Shown here piece after piece: positions 10,330 to 22,030 of a stretch of DNA of 64,000 nt. Every line of letters begins with the position of its first letter. The stretch's first letter is position 1. Position numbers and translations under genes: made by a program. This stretch comes from Caenorhabditis elegans (lineage: Eukaryota > Nematoda > Chromadorea > Rhabditida > Rhabditidae). The stretch lies in assembly GCF_000002985.6 (NCBI RefSeq), contig NC_003284.9:248001-312000 (forward strand), in the 5' to 3' direction. A model generated the notes under the pieces. That model made no database searches and was not told the origin of the DNA. It worked only from the letters and a program-made list of their open reading frames with translations.

Positions 10330-12109
10330 GTGTACCTGTTGCTCTTCAAAGCCGATTGTCCCTTGCTACGAGAACGAAGAATTCCCGTGCTTCATTATGA
10401 ATCAGCGCATGCAAAGATTTCAAATAGCACGGGAGGATTGCGGAAAAACTGAATTCGTATGTGGATGAAGCTTCAGGAATTCTAGAAAACGAGCCAATGG
10501 GGCATGATTTCCCAATGTTTTTCATTTAAGATTTGTGAGAAAATATAGAAAAATACTTGTTTTATCTGAAAATAACAGCTATTTTACTTGGAACAACTAA
10601 AACAGTGGATTACCGAATTACACACCTGGAATCACTCCGGCCAGTGGAGCGCACTTGCACACCCCCCGCTTTTCTCAAACTACAGCGCGCTGCAGCGGCT
10701 CTCCTATATCTTCACCAAGAATGGTGTGAAATTCTGTGTTCAGTTGGCGCAGTGGGTAGTGCGCTCCGTTTGGTAGAAACGCTATTTGGTTCGATTCTAT
10801 GTAGGGTGTTTCTTTTTTTTTTTTGTTAAAGTTTCACTTTTCTTTTTTTTTCCGGATAAAACTTATTTTTTGACAACTTTTAGCCCCTCAAAAAGCTCTG
10901 ATAAAAGGCTTAGACGTCAGGTCCCAAAATTGAAAAAAAAAGTTCCAAAATTTTTATTAATTTTTTTTGTTTCTTTCTTTGTGAAGTTTTTTTTTTGTAA
11001 ATTCGATGAAAATCGAACGTTCCTTATGAAGGCACCCTTAAAGAATACAAGCTGGAGTAAAAACAATGAGAAAAGCGGGGGTGTGCAAGTGCGCTCCGCT
11101 GGCCGGAGTGATTCCAGGTGTGCAACTCCGTTAGCGTCTAAAACAGAGCTCAAAAGTTGTTTGGAAGTGGAAAATTGCCTTTTGTGCACTTTTTCAGTTG
11201 TTTCAAGCTAAATAAAAGCTATTTTTCTGAGTTTTATCACTAAACTTTAATGAAAAATGTTGGGAGAACATGCCAAACTGGTTCATTTTGTAGAATCGCC
11301 CTTTCTGCTCTTCTAATCCCTCGAAATTTCAGATATCCTTCAAACCCATCTACTTCTACAACCGGAAGGATCATTACTACGATCACGCCGGGTTCGCGTG
11401 CTCCGAGCTTTGCGGATGCGGTGGAAAAATGCACCAACAATTCAATGTTATTGCCGCACAAGAAGCTCTTCCCGCTCGAAATATACCGAAATGATCCGGT
11501 CGTCGGATTCGTTGTCCGCTCAACAGTTATGATTCCGGCTGGCACGCCACTCATGGAGTTTACGGGCGAGATTGTCGAGCTGGAGAATATGGAGCCCGAT
11601 AATAGAGACTACGTGTATCAAATCACGTATAGCGACGATGTAAAGTTCCGGAGGCTTCTCCAGGAGGTGAAATTCAGCAAGGAATACACGAAGCTTCTCG
11701 AAAAACTGTCTAGAAAGAGGTTCTTCATCGATCCGAAAATCCACGGAATGTTGCGCGAACTGTCGGACACGCTTGTGCTCCAAACATGGAAGTTGTCCGA
11801 GTGTTCCAGAAAAGTCTGTCCCCGGCTCATTTGCATCTGGTACTTGTCACACTGGAAGATGTATTCCCTGTCCTGAAAGATCGTTGTCGATGTGGAACTT
11901 TTGCGTGCCGACGAGGCGAACACGTTAAAACATATAAAAATTTTGAAACGGCCCAGGTAAAAAAAATTAAAACCTAATTAAAAATTTAAAAAACAATTTC
12001 AGCTTGCTCACTGCCTGAAAAAGATCCACGACACTCGGTACGATAAATGGAACAAGGATAAAAAGAAGATCGCGATTTGGCCAAGAAAAAATGAAAAAAG
12101 TGCATTTTA
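10330..12109 (+). pseudogene. SET-domain (histone lysine methyltransferase-type) gene copy, frameshifted
   Basis: About 10,331-10,470 encodes a pre-SET-like cysteine cluster (IRCTCCSSKPIVPC). The SET core starts near 11,380-11,430 and reads DPVVGFVVRSTVMIPAGTPL, then MEFTGEIVE, the usual G-V-R/I-P-G...E-GE opening. At about 11,745-11,752 the frame breaks: RFFIDPKIHG is open, but the continuation NVARTVGHACAPNMEVVRVF (matching the catalytic NHSCxPN-type motif) is only open after a one-base shift. A post-SET CRCGTFACRRGE follows at about 11,886, then a last exon (12,003-12,109) ending in TAA. A palindromic element (10,614-11,132) lies between pre-SET and SET. A functional enzyme would methylate histone tails using SAM; the frameshift in the active-site motif argues against activity unless it is a sequencing error. 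Confidence 0.7.
10614..11132. repeat. Palindromic element inside the SET gene copy
   Basis: The left end (CACACCTGGAATCACTCCGG...GGAGCGCACTTGCACACCCC) is mirrored at 11,080-11,132 (GGGGTGTGCAAGTGCGCTCC...CCGGAGTGATTCCAGGTGTG). The interior is AT-rich and unrelated between halves. Confidence 0.85.
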
Positions 12110-12469
12110 AATACGTATTTCGTCTGTACATGATTTCTATGATTTCTCCACAATATTCCCTCACAGTTCTAACTATTAAAGCAATCTTACAATGTTCTAA
12201 TGTATTCTGATGTTTCTGTTGTCAAATAATTCCCCCAAAAATCATCTGAACTCGTATTAACACGCTTTTTTTTCCAATCTGTCATATTTGTTGTCATTTT
12301 CTATTGGCTTGTACATGTTTTTTTTTCCTTTTAAATTGAATTTTTCATTATTTTTTCTCCAATTTTCTTCTGATTTAATGCTAGAACATGCTGCATTTAC
12401 ATATTTTATTCATTTCTCTTGAAAAATACGTCTGAGAACTTAGTTAAGAGAGAATTTCGCTGCGTGACC

Positions 12470-12745
12470 CAATTGGTTACATGTGTGCGCCTTTAAAGGG
12501 TACTGTATAGTTATTAGTTTTATTTCGACGTCGGAGAAGATATTTTAGAGTTTTTTAAAATGTGCAGCTCGGAATTTTCAGGCATAATTAATAAATTTAT
12601 GTTCCGGAGCTTGAGGTTGCAGAATTTTCACGTTTTAGTCCGTTCTCTGAGAAATTAAAAAAAAAACCCCGAGTTTCGTTGCGAGACCCAACTGATTACA
12701 TGTGTGCGCCTTTAAAGGGTACTGTATATATTTTTTAGTTTTTCG
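12470..12745 (+). repeat. Direct duplication of about 60 bases
   Basis: Two copies of a block containing TTACATGTGTGCGCCTTTAA followed by AGGGTACTGTATA, at about 12,476-12,510 and 12,693-12,731, about 215 bases apart. Nothing coding is seen in 12,110-12,800. Confidence 0.7.
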
Positions 12746-12808
12746 AGTTTTTGAATTGTGAAAAATTTCTGTAAAATTATGAATTTTTAAAATATTTTTC
12801 GCTTTCAG

Positions 12809-13075
12809 GTTCAACGGACAACCAATCTACGCAGAGTTGTGCCCTGTTACCGACTTCCGCGAGTCTAGATGCCGTCAACACGAAATTACAACCTGCTCGA
12901 AAGGAGGATTCTGCAATTTCATTCAAAGGCAATTTCCGCCGAACTTGGAGATCGTCTGTATGGTAGACGTGGACGACGAGCCGACGCAGCTGGACATTAT
13001 CCATCACAACGTGGAGGTTCCGGAGGCGGCGGCGGAGGTGGTGGCGGCGGTGGCTATGGAAGCGGAGGAGGATGA
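12809..13075 (+). pseudogene. U2AF35 (small splicing factor subunit)-like 3' fragment
   Basis: After a TTTCAG acceptor the sequence encodes the end of the RRM (FNGQPIYAEL) and the second CCCH zinc finger (RESRCRQHEITTCSKGGFCN), a signature of U2AF35. The frame then slips by one base near 12,920, after which HSKAISAELGDRLYGRRGRR and a glycine-rich tail follow up to a TGA at 13,073. The true protein recognises the AG at 3' splice sites as part of U2AF. Only the last exon region is present; the N-terminal zinc finger and most of the RRM are missing, so this is a decayed partial copy. Confidence 0.75.
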
Positions 13076-13084
13076 GGTGGCGGC

Positions 13085-13300
13085 CATACCTGTGCGGCAT
13101 TCGGAATTTTTCGGCATAACGGCATAACGGCATATGCCGCCCAAAATTTTTTTCGGCATATCGGCACATGCCGATATGCCGTCCATTTTTCTTTTCGGCA
13201 TATGCCGTGAATTTTGAAATCGGCATTTCGGCATATGCCGCGCTCCAAAAACCGGCATTATGCCGGCACTCGGCATTCGGCATTTCGGCATTTTGAACTA
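13085..13300. repeat. GGCATATGCCG palindromic repeat cluster
   Basis: A dense array of short self-complementary units (CGGCATATGCCG, TTCGGCATATCGGCA and variants) able to form many alternative hairpins. It directly follows the U2AF35-like fragment, and open frames through it are artefacts. Confidence 0.85.
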
Positions 13301-16230
13301 TTGTTTTCCAGTTACAAAAAAATCAACAAGATTTCAATCAAACTTCCATGTGCTTTATATCATTACCAATATCTAAAAAATAGTATTCGTCTGATTTTGG
13401 TATGTGACGTAGCACTACAGGTATGCACAATTTTTGGCTTTTGACAAGATATTGAGTTGGGGTTACTGGTTAGATGTTTTTATGTTTTTGTAGGAGTACT
13501 TTAATGCGACCAACAGCTTTGAAACCCCCTCCACTTGAGCTGTATAGGGCATCTGCAAACTTTTTTGGGAAACTAATATTGACATCGGATGCAGCATACC
13601 AAAAAACCTCTGTATCTACAATTTTATACTCACATTTCAAAATTGAAGGCAAAAGAGCAAAAAGTTGAAAAGTAGACCGTCCAAATGCTATGGGACACCC
13701 TGACTAGCAATCCGTCAGAAGGTGCTCATGCGACTTACATATTGTGAAGCCCGCTGATAAAGTAGTAGTCGGAATCGTCTAGGCAACAGTCGGAATCGTC
13801 TAGGATTTTCAGGGAAATTTCCAGGTTTTCGGTTGAAAAAGTGTGAAAAATAAGGGGGATTTTGGGGGGTTTTTTTTGAAAAAATTGGAAAAAAATCAAG
13901 TTTTCCACTATTTTCATTGAAAAAATACCAGAAAATGTTAGATTTTCTCACAAATTTCTCGAAAAATCTTTAAAATTCACAGATTTTTGAAGGTTTTTAG
14001 GCCGAAAATCGATCAATTAGTGATTTTAGTCAATTTTTAGTGAAAAAATTCACATATTTTGAGATTTTTAGGCAGAAAATCAGGGAATTTTGGACATTTT
14101 TGAATGTTTTTAGGCCAAAAATCGGTAAATTTTAAGGATTTTTTAATAAATTTTGCAATTTTTGCCTATTTTCTAGTGAAAAATTCACAGATTTTCAGAT
14201 TTTTTGGGAGAAATCGATTAAATTTGCAAAAAAAAAATCGGTGCACTTTTGAACTTTTTTAACGAAAAAAGTGTGAAAATTGTGTTTTTGAAGATTTTTC
14301 AGTGAAAAATATCGATTTTTAGGTGAATTTTGGGGGTTTTTCGAGAAAAATCGTTAAAAAAATCAATTTTTCCACTATTTTCATTGAAAAAATACCAGAA
14401 AATGTTAGATTTACTCTTTTTGTTTGGGTTTTTAGGCAGAAATTGGGGAATTTTGAAGGTTTTTTGAGAAAATTTTTGGAAAAATCATGAAAATTCTGCA
14501 TTTTTCTGAAGTTTTTTTCGAGAAAAATGAGTTTTTTGAGGATTTTTAGGCAGAAAATCGCGGAATTTCAGAGGTTTTTCGAGAAAATTTGAGAAAAAAA
14601 AATCGGGTTTTTAAATGTTTTAATGGTGAATTTTGAAATTTTCAAGGTTTTTTCCCCGAAAAAGCAGCTATTTTTCAGGTTTTCCGTCAAAAATTCGGTG
14701 AATTTTAATGATTAATGATTATTAATTAAAAAATTATAGCAATTTGTTAAGTTTTCCACGGGAAAATGATTTAAAAAAAAATGATGAAAACACTAAAAAC
14801 ACCGATTTTTTGTCTGAAAACCTGCAAAAAAACCTCAAAATCGTCGTCTTCTTTGTCAGAAGTGTGGTTTTCCGTGAGTGTGGCGAATAGGATCGCAGTT
14901 GGCTTGATTTGCCGCTTTCCAGCCGCACGAGAAGCTGAAAATCGCGAAAATTATAGGGGGAAAAGCTGGAAAACGGGGGGGATCCTACTCATTTTGGTTA
15001 AATCTCGAGTTTTCCTCTGTAAATTAAAATATTTCGTGAAAAAAACGGTAGTTTGAAGCCAAAAAACTACGAAAAGTTGAGATTTTTGCCTGAAATCCGG
15101 ACTTTTTTACTGTTGAAGCTGAGAAAATTCGGATTTTTCGGTTAAATCTCGAGTTTTTCGATCGAAAAATTCGATTTTTCCATTTAAAAATTAGTGCAAA
15201 ATAGAAACTTTGCAAGTTCCAAATATTGGAAAAATCTGAGTTTTTAGCTGGAAAATTGAGAAAAATGTCGACTTTAAAACTCAAAAACTGCTTCATTTTT
15301 GAAGTTTTCCCGGTATTTTCAGCTGAAATTTTGCGCTTTTTTAAACAAAAATTGGATAAAAAACCAAAAATTGTAATTTTCAACCCAAAAAAACGACTGA
15401 AAACGTTGAAATTTCTTCCAAAAATCCTCAAATTTCCAAAATATTTTCAGCGATTTTTGTTTTTTATCCAATTTTTGTTTGCGAATTTGCGAATTTTCAG
15501 GCTAAAAAAGAGATATTTGTTAAAATTTTTGAGTTTTTAGCTGGAAAAACGTGAAAAATGGTTATTTTTTCATAATTTAAACAGAAAATCGCCTAAAATT
15601 CGCTCAAAAAATGAAGAATTGACTACAAAAATTTAAAGGCGCATATACTTTTACCGGCATAGAGGTCTCACCACGATTACCGTACCTGACGGAATTTATG
15701 CGAATTTTTGCTTAAAAAATGGATTTTCAGCCCAAAATACGTGGATTTTCAGGGAAATTTCCAGGTTTTCGGTTGAAAAAGTGTGAAAAATAAGGCGAAA
15801 AGTGCTAATTTTTACTTACTTCAACTGAAAATCATAAAAAATCGCAGTAAAATGGCCAAAAATCTCGAATTTTGTCTAATTTTTCCCATTTTCCATCGAT
15901 TTCACTGGAATTTTCGAGTTTTTAGGCTAGAAAAAGTTTTGAGGTTTTCAAAATTCAACTTTTTGTGCGAAAATCTCGACATTTACTATATATAAAGCGC
16001 GTGTCCTTCTGTCCCTATGTAGTTTGATCTCTGATCAGAGCAACGAAATTTTGGGAAACCTTATGCTAAATGCGCAGCAGACATCGATAGAGGTCCGAGA
16101 TAGACACCGTATATCTAATGTGTTTTCTCAAAAAAGTTGGGGGCCGCGCCGTAGTTGCGGTCCACGGCTGGTGTTGAAATATCACGCAATGAAAATGTCT
16201 AAAAAATTGAATTTCCTCCTAAATTAGATG
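13300..16230. other. AT-rich non-coding stretch with one exon-like block
   Basis: Mostly low-complexity GAAAAATC/GATTTTTC filler typical of worm introns and arm intergenic DNA. At 13,690-13,705 a GGGACACCCTGA-type motif suggests a mariner-like terminal fragment. On the minus strand about 14,935-14,828 looks like a real exon: a TTTTCAG acceptor, then SRAAGKRQIKPTAILFATLT and an acidic run (DKEDDDFE). I do not recognise its family. An identical sentence-like block (GGATTTTCAGGGAAATTTCC) occurs at about 13,802 and 15,742, a local duplication. Confidence 0.4.
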
Positions 16231-16379
16231 CCACACCCTCTTTCGAGCCAATCAACGACATCGAACTTTGTACACTTCTACTGATTGGTCTCGCATTTGT
16301 CAATTTGGAAGAAATGCTGGCATATTCTGAGTATTTTACAGAAAAATCCTAATTTTCCGATCTCCACGTGGAGGTGCCT

Positions 16380-16568
16380 AAAAATTTTTTTTCCCGGAAT
16401 TGCCACCAATGCCTGAAGAAGAGCCATAAGGTAATGAGAAGCCACCGGATACCCAAATGAGATTCCGACGGTTGTCAGAATTGTGATCGCAACGCACAGG
16501 CCGAATTGAATGAAGATGATTGCTTGGAGAATGGTCACAGCTACGGGACCATCTTTTGTGAGTGACAT
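16380..16568 (-). CDS. Membrane-protein exon with two hydrophobic segments
   Basis: The minus-strand ATG at 16568 opens a frame beginning MSLTKDGPVAVTILQAIIFI, with one membrane helix at about residues 8-34 and a second at about 38-58 (LMALLQALVAIP). It resembles the first exons of small four-helix nematode membrane proteins of unknown role. Downstream exons are not evident, so it may be a fragment. A second membrane gene of similar style lies on the plus strand at 17,404-18,089; I cannot show that the two are related. Confidence 0.4.
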
Positions 16569-16749
16569 GTTCTTTTCCTGATGATGATTTTGTTGAGAAG
16601 TGTTAATGATGGAGAAATAACTTACTCAAAATGCTATGATAGAGATGGAAGTTGTCGATGAAGGACGTAATGATTCAGGCGGTATTGATGATAAACATTT
16701 TTTTTCTTTTTGGACTTGCAATTTGGAATACGTGGACAATTGAAATAGC

Positions 16750-16768
16750 GGGGGGGGGGGGGGGGGGG
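16750..16768 (+). repeat. Poly-G tract
   Basis: A run of about 18 consecutive G residues. Long G tracts are characteristic unstable sites in worm genomes (substrates of the DOG-1/FANCJ helicase, from established knowledge) and can form G-quadruplexes. Confidence 0.9.
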
Positions 16769-16845
16769 TGGAGGGAAAAAGTTCACGTTCAAGAAATACA
16801 AACTATGAATTTGATAGGGAACTGGTCAGTATGAAATAATCTACG

Positions 16846-17200
16846 TGTAGATAGGCAGGCAGGCCTACCTGGCCATCTGCGTGCCTAATTTATGCCTGTA
16901 TGTCTCCACTGAAACCTGAAACCATCTGTAACCAGAAACCCGGATCTACCGAATCGAGACAAAGCGGCGTTCAATTTGTCATATTTTTCAAGGAAGAAAT
17001 GCAAGAATTGTTTTTCCTGGAATTGTTAAGCGTCTGTTTTTGGTAGGCAGACACATTTTCAAGCTAACGTGTATCTAGGTAAGCTCACATCATAATTCCT
17101 TGACTGCCTACGTGCCTGCCTGATGACAAAGTGTCTGCATGCCTGTCTTTGCAAAGGGCATGCCTAGTACCTACAATTAGCTCACATGCCTACTGTGGGA
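16846..17200. repeat. TAGGCAGGC-type dispersed repeat
   Basis: Many interspersed copies of TAGGCAGGC, TGCCTGCCT and GCCTAC variants in both orientations. The left end (TAGGCAGGCAGGCCTACC) is partly mirrored by GACTGCCTACGTGCCTGCCT at about 17,100. Confidence 0.6.
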
Positions 17201-17403
17201 AGTGACTTCAGCTTTATTTCAAATTATTTAGAATTACGACAACTGGATTCTAAAACAGAAAATCGTGGATAAATTTTAAAGAAAAATAAATTTTCAAATC
17301 GAATAACCCGTTCCACGTTTTTTAAAAGTAAAATTTTAATTGAAAACAATTAAAAATTGAGATGTATTCATTCCCTCATTTTCGTCGTTAAAAAGACGAA
17401 AAA

Positions 17404-18089
17404 ATGAATTCTAAGAAATCGATGAAAAAGGATTCAAATTCAAGTTCAAATAAGGAAACGAAGCATGAAAATTTAAATGTGTCTGTTCTCGAGATTGTCG
17501 ATGAGGACAATATTGGTCCGAACCAGAAGAGGGATCAATTCGGACTGTGACCTGAAGGCCTGTATTGCGTCTTTTGCATTCTCTTCGGAATTGCTCAATT
17601 TTACGCTGCCACTTCTAATTTCGAGTGAGTTGGATTTTTGAAACTTTTTGAAAGTTTGAACATTTTTCAGAACCCGGGAAGTCGCAATCATAACGAGAAG
17701 ATGTTTCGCAGCTGTTGATGTCAGCTCCGCCCTGATTCCAAAAACTAAAATCCAATTTTTTCAGATCTTTGCTGGTTTGCTCGCATTTGTTCTAATTTTC
17801 AAATCGGTCCGAATCATCTACATTGTACTGACGGTTTTCTCAGGAATAACCATTGGGCTCGAGTCGTTGACTTTCATGGACACAATCTATTTGCTTGAAC
17901 GTTTGCCTTCACTTGGCATCGATAAGAAATATGAGAATTGTGTTGAGAAGAGAATCATTTTTAGACTTCAACAAGAAAAAACCTTTTTTTTCAGTATTTT
18001 ATCTGTTCATTGTCGCTCTTGTAGTGACTCTTTGGAAGATTGTTCTCGGCATCTTTTGTTTCTATGTGTTTTTGATGAGATCTTGGTAA
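17404..18089 (+). pseudogene. Four-exon small membrane-protein gene with one internal stop
   Basis: Exons 17,404-17,624, 17,671-17,719, 17,765-17,939 and 17,995-18,089 join in phase by standard GT/AG sites. The product would have a hydrophilic Lys/Ser-rich N-terminus and four hydrophobic segments: YCVFCILFGIAQFYAA; GLLAFVLIFKSVRIIYIVL (with the following stretch); a third around TIGLESLTFMDTIYLL; and LFIVALVVTLWKIVLGIFCF near the end at MRSW-stop. In exon 1 the codon after QKRDQFGL is TGA (17,548-17,550). A later start would lose the N-terminus but keep the membrane helices. No family is recognised. The clean splicing phase indicates recent function; the single nonsense codon suggests a young pseudogene or a polymorphic null. 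Confidence 0.55.
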
Positions 18090-18394
18090 GAAATAATCTA
18101 ATATTCAGATGCGAAATGTTTCGATTTTTATCACAAAACTACAAGACCCGGTCTCGCAGCAACAAATTTATGTTAAGAGGAAAAGGGCGTGCGTCTTTAA
18201 AGGCGCCCGTTTTAAATTAAATTAGATTGTCGTGTCGAGACCAGGCACCGTATTTTTGAAGTAAAAATTGTACAATTTCGCGTCTGGGTGAATCAACTTT
18301 ATAAAGTAATAATTATAATTGAATAAATATAATTGAATTTGAATTTTCAGTAAAAGTCAATTAACTCTGGAGACTGAAAGAAGAAAGAGCTCTT

Positions 18395-20985
18395 TAAAAA
18401 TCTAAACCAGCTTCTCGACTGCCCCTCCTATACTTATGTCCTCCTCGGTGATTTCAATTTTGCAAACACCAAGTGGAATTCAAATTTTCTTCCCACGGGC
18501 TCTGAGTATATAATTGGATGAAATTTCATAATCTGGCACAAATGGTAAATTTTCCTACTCGGTTTTCCAAATCAAACAGTGGTACCTTTCTCGATCTCAT
18601 ATTTACCAATAATTCCGGTGTTCTACAAAATTTAAAACCGGGTACTCCATTCATAAACTCTGACCATATTTCCATTTTCTTCTCCTTATCTTTCCCCCAG
18701 CCCGCTCCTATACATTCTGCACCATCCAAGTCTTTTATGAATTTCAGAAAATGTGATTTTATCAACCTCAATAGATACATGGCTGCTTACAATTGGCCAA
18801 AACAGCTATCGTTCTTCGCTACACCTGATTCCAAACTTAATCATTTTCTCAAAATTTTTAATGAGCTTATCTCTGACTTCACTCCCCAATTTCCAACATT
18901 ACGAGTTCAAAGTCCAAAAGTTACAGGCAAGAAATTATACAGAAAACTCCGTAAGCACCACCCAAATACTGTAACCTCAGTTTAAAAAAAAGGGTAAAAT
19001 CAAGATTAAAGTTCCTCAGAAAGAAAAATATGGCTTTAGAAAATAAATTAATTCACTCTAAGAACTCTAAAAGTCTATTCTCTTACATTAGAAATCGTAT
19101 AAAGCCTTCCAGTTCTCTCACTCACTTCTCTGTAGACAATAATAATGTTGATAAACCGATTGAAATGGCGGAAGTATTAGTTAAAGAGTTTTCAAAAAGT
19201 TTTGTTTCTAATGATCCACCCTTCCCAACTTTTCCTTCCTGTGAGAGCACACCGTCCCCAGTAGATACATCGCCATTAACTATCGCGAGTACCATTCTTA
19301 AACTAAAACCCAAAATAGGTTATTCCCTTGACAACATAAATTTTTTTATTTTAAAAAAGTGCTGCGATTCCATTACTATTCCTTTATCTCTAATTTTTAA
19401 AGAATTCATAACTACAAACTCATTGCCATCCTGCTGGAAAACCTCAATTGTGATACCTGTACACAAAAAGGGCAACAGTAGTGACCCCAAAAACTATAGG
19501 CCCATAGCCTTGACTCATCCATTGTCCAGATTATTCGAAAGAATAGTATTAAATCCTATCAGGAAAACATTCTCCCATAAGATATCCAAATTTCAGTTTG
19601 GATTCTTAAACAATAGATCGTGTATAACTGCCCACCTAAATGCTTCATCTAATTACCATAAAATTCTTTCGGTTCCCAATCAGTTTGTTGATATTATCCT
19701 TTTCGATTTCGCTAAGGCGTTCGATTCGGTGCCACACGAGCTTCTTATATGCAAATTGAGAAACTTCGGTTTCGATGATAACATTTGCTTGTGGTTTAAA
19801 GCCTTTATATCAGATCGCGTCTCAAAAGTGAAAATTGGTGATTCCTTGTCAAATTCTTCCTTCAAGAACTCTTCTGGTGTCCTACAAGGTACTGTCACTG
19901 GACCCTTTCTTTTTTTGGTCTATATAAATGACCTTCTTGATCTATTCCCCCCTGATGTTCACGTTATTGCATTTGCCGACGACCTCAAACTTTTCAGCAA
20001 TAACTATCAAAGCTTGCGGTCATCTATTAAAATAATTGAAAACTGGTGTAAAATTTGGCAGCGCAAGCTAGCCGAAAATAAAACAAAGGTACTTCATGTT
20101 GGTAAGAAAAACCCAAAATATAAATATTATGTAAACGGACAAAAGATTGAATGTTGCTCTAAAGCCGGTGATCTTGGCATATGGGTCGATGATCAATTAA
20201 CTTATGAAAAACACATTCTAGTCAAAGTAAATGCAGCAATGTTAAAATGCCGCCAAATACTCAAAAACTTCCGCTCTCTTAATATGATGTTCTACTTCAA
20301 ATTATTTAATACTTATATTAGACCAATTCTGGAATACGGATGTGAAATTTATCATCCTAAATCTGCTTCCCTGACCAAAAAATTAGAGCAGCCCCTACGT
20401 TACTTTTCTAGGCATGTTTTCAAGAGATGTAAAACTCAATACGATTCATATGAGCACCGCCTCATTCAGTCAAACCAGCAGTCCTTGAAGCACAGACGAG
20501 TCTTCCTTATATTGAAAACATTCCACAACATAATAACCGGCAAATATCATTTTCCAAATCTAGCCCTCTATCTTAAAAATTCCAAATCTCCCCGGTTTCC
20601 ATATCAAATGACTGCAATAGGCAAAGCAAATAACCAAAGTTTTCTCCACACACATCTTACAATATGGAATTTAGTAACAAAACATTTCCCGGTGCCAGTG
20701 TCAGGCTATACGTTCTCCAAGCGCATTTCTTGCCTCCCCCTTGAATCTTATGTATGATCTCATTTCCTCACTCATTTGTACATGATGTCATATTTATTTA
20801 TTTATTTTTTTGTTGTTTTCTCATCAACTTTTCTTGGAAATCATTTGTTTCATCTGACCTCGGACATGTTCCAATCTGGTCACCTTATCATTCACATTTC
20901 TTACCTCATCTCATTTTTATTCCTCATTTTGCTCTTAATTTTCAAGCCAAGAAATAGTGAATAAATAAATAAATAAATAAAGAAA
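18395..20985 (+). mobile_element. CR1/L2-type non-LTR retrotransposon (LINE), 5'-truncated
   Basis: The 5' part carries the end of an AP-type endonuclease (YVLLGDFNFANTKWNSN, then after a frame change near 18,510 TFLDLIFTNN and SDHISIFFSL). A stop at 18,983 separates this from the reverse transcriptase frame (19,030-20,757, 575 aa): CWKTSIVIPVHKKGN, NYRPIALT, FDFAKAFDSVPHELLICKLR, SGVLQGTVTGPFLFLVYIND and the catalytic FADD (IAFADDLKLF). The 3' end has a simple TAAATAAATAAA tail at about 20,957-20,980, typical of CR1/L2-like elements. The RT frame is intact, but the endonuclease frame is shifted and its N-terminus is missing, so it is probably not autonomous. The nearby 18,180-18,360 block (GTGTCGAGACCAGGCACCGT) is a different dispersed worm repeat. 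Confidence 0.9.
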
Positions 20986-21126
20986 AGAGATCGCTCGTGT
21001 ACACCTGAGAAAAAAATGGGATCGACCGAAATCGCTGTGATGGATTATTGAAAGTCTGGTGTCTGAATAAAGAATTTCTCAAAAACAGTTCATATAAATA
21101 GAATTATACAACAATAAAAATATTTA

Positions 21127-21662
21127 TCAACAAAACTTTTCGAGGAACTCATTCGGCACAAAATCGAATTCATCTACCGGTACTCTTCTCATTTGAATTC
21201 CTTTATGAATACCCATCTCACTGCGATATTCTATAACACACGCATCTCCGTCCTTCTCAAGGCAGTTAAGAATATAAGTGAAAATTGTGGAGAGAAACTC
21301 GAAGCCGGCTCTGAAATTCCATGAGGCCCGCTGTGGGATCTCTCGGGTACGCAGTGACGTAAACGATTTGACGTGGCCTTCCTGTGTTCGAAGTCCGACG
21401 ATGATGTGATCGACGTTGACCAATGATGATTGAAGCCACCATTTGAAGGATTTCGAGTATTTGTAGAATCCATGACCGAGCTCGCCTTTCTGAGTTTTTA
21501 GCTCGAGCATATTTCCGTGTCTATCCAGACAATCAACTTCTCCCGAATAGAATATTCCAATTGACCTTTTTTCAGGATTAAGACGTTGATCAGTTTGAAG
21601 ATCATTCCGAAATACAACTGCATACTCTTCTTTTGTTGTTACTGGACTTGAAGTGTCTGGTA
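21127..21662 (-). CDS. DXO/RAI1-like decapping nuclease domain, C-terminal part
   Basis: The minus-strand frame runs from a TATAG acceptor at about 21,663 to TAA at 21,127. Motifs fit the DXO/RAI1/Dom3Z family: GEVDCLD (metal-binding E-D), then ELKTQKG (metal-binding E-x-K), KWWLQSSLVNVDHIIVGLRT, and SWNFRAGFEFLSTIF. These proteins remove incompletely capped or NAD-capped 5' ends of RNA; the C-terminal half with two of the catalytic acidic motifs is present. The upstream half of the domain is not seen; instead a MATH domain lies just upstream on the same strand. The gene may be a chimera or a truncated copy. No stop occurs in the exon itself. Confidence 0.7.
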
Positions 21663-21715
21663 TCTATAATTATCTATTTTTATAGATTTTCCGCAAAAAA
21701 ACTACATTTCAGCAT

Positions 21716-22030
21716 CACTTTTGCTTCCAGAAAACTTGAAATTCTCTGAAATTACTCCATTATCCGATTCGACACGAACATTGAAGTTTCCATGAAAATT
21801 AGTGGATCCCGCTCCACTTTTTCCCAAATCCACATAGAGAAATTGATCATCACGAGTTACGCGCAGCCACCTGGAAATAAATACGTTAAAAATCGAGTTT
21901 TAGGGGAAATTCCAACCATTTGATACCGAAATGATCCTCCTCTTCACTAGTATAATGCTCTGTTTTCTTCATGAGCCAGGCTTTTTTAAAATCGAATCGC
22001 AGGACGAACTCCTTTTTTGAATTGCTCATT
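21716..22030 (-). CDS. MATH-domain fragment
   Basis: Two minus-strand exons, about 22,030-21,920 and 21,871-21,716, start MSNSKKEFVLRFDFKKAWLM and continue WLRVTRDDQFLYVDLGKSGA and VRVESDNGVISENFKFSG. This is the N-terminal part of a MATH domain as in the expanded worm MATH/BATH families, which act as substrate adaptors for Cullin-3 ubiquitin ligases. Reading on gives a stop 3 codons after GSKSDAE. A roughly 47-base intron (GTAGTT...TTATAG) could bypass it, but it joins the DXO frame out of phase. The BTB part expected after MATH is not downstream but upstream (22,408-22,880), so the gene seems rearranged. Confidence 0.55.

Noticed and set aside
12777..13291. Minus-strand open frames rich in CRYAEK/ICRNA patterns
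   Set aside because: They come from the GGCATATGCCG palindromic repeat cluster and shadow the U2AF35-like fragment.
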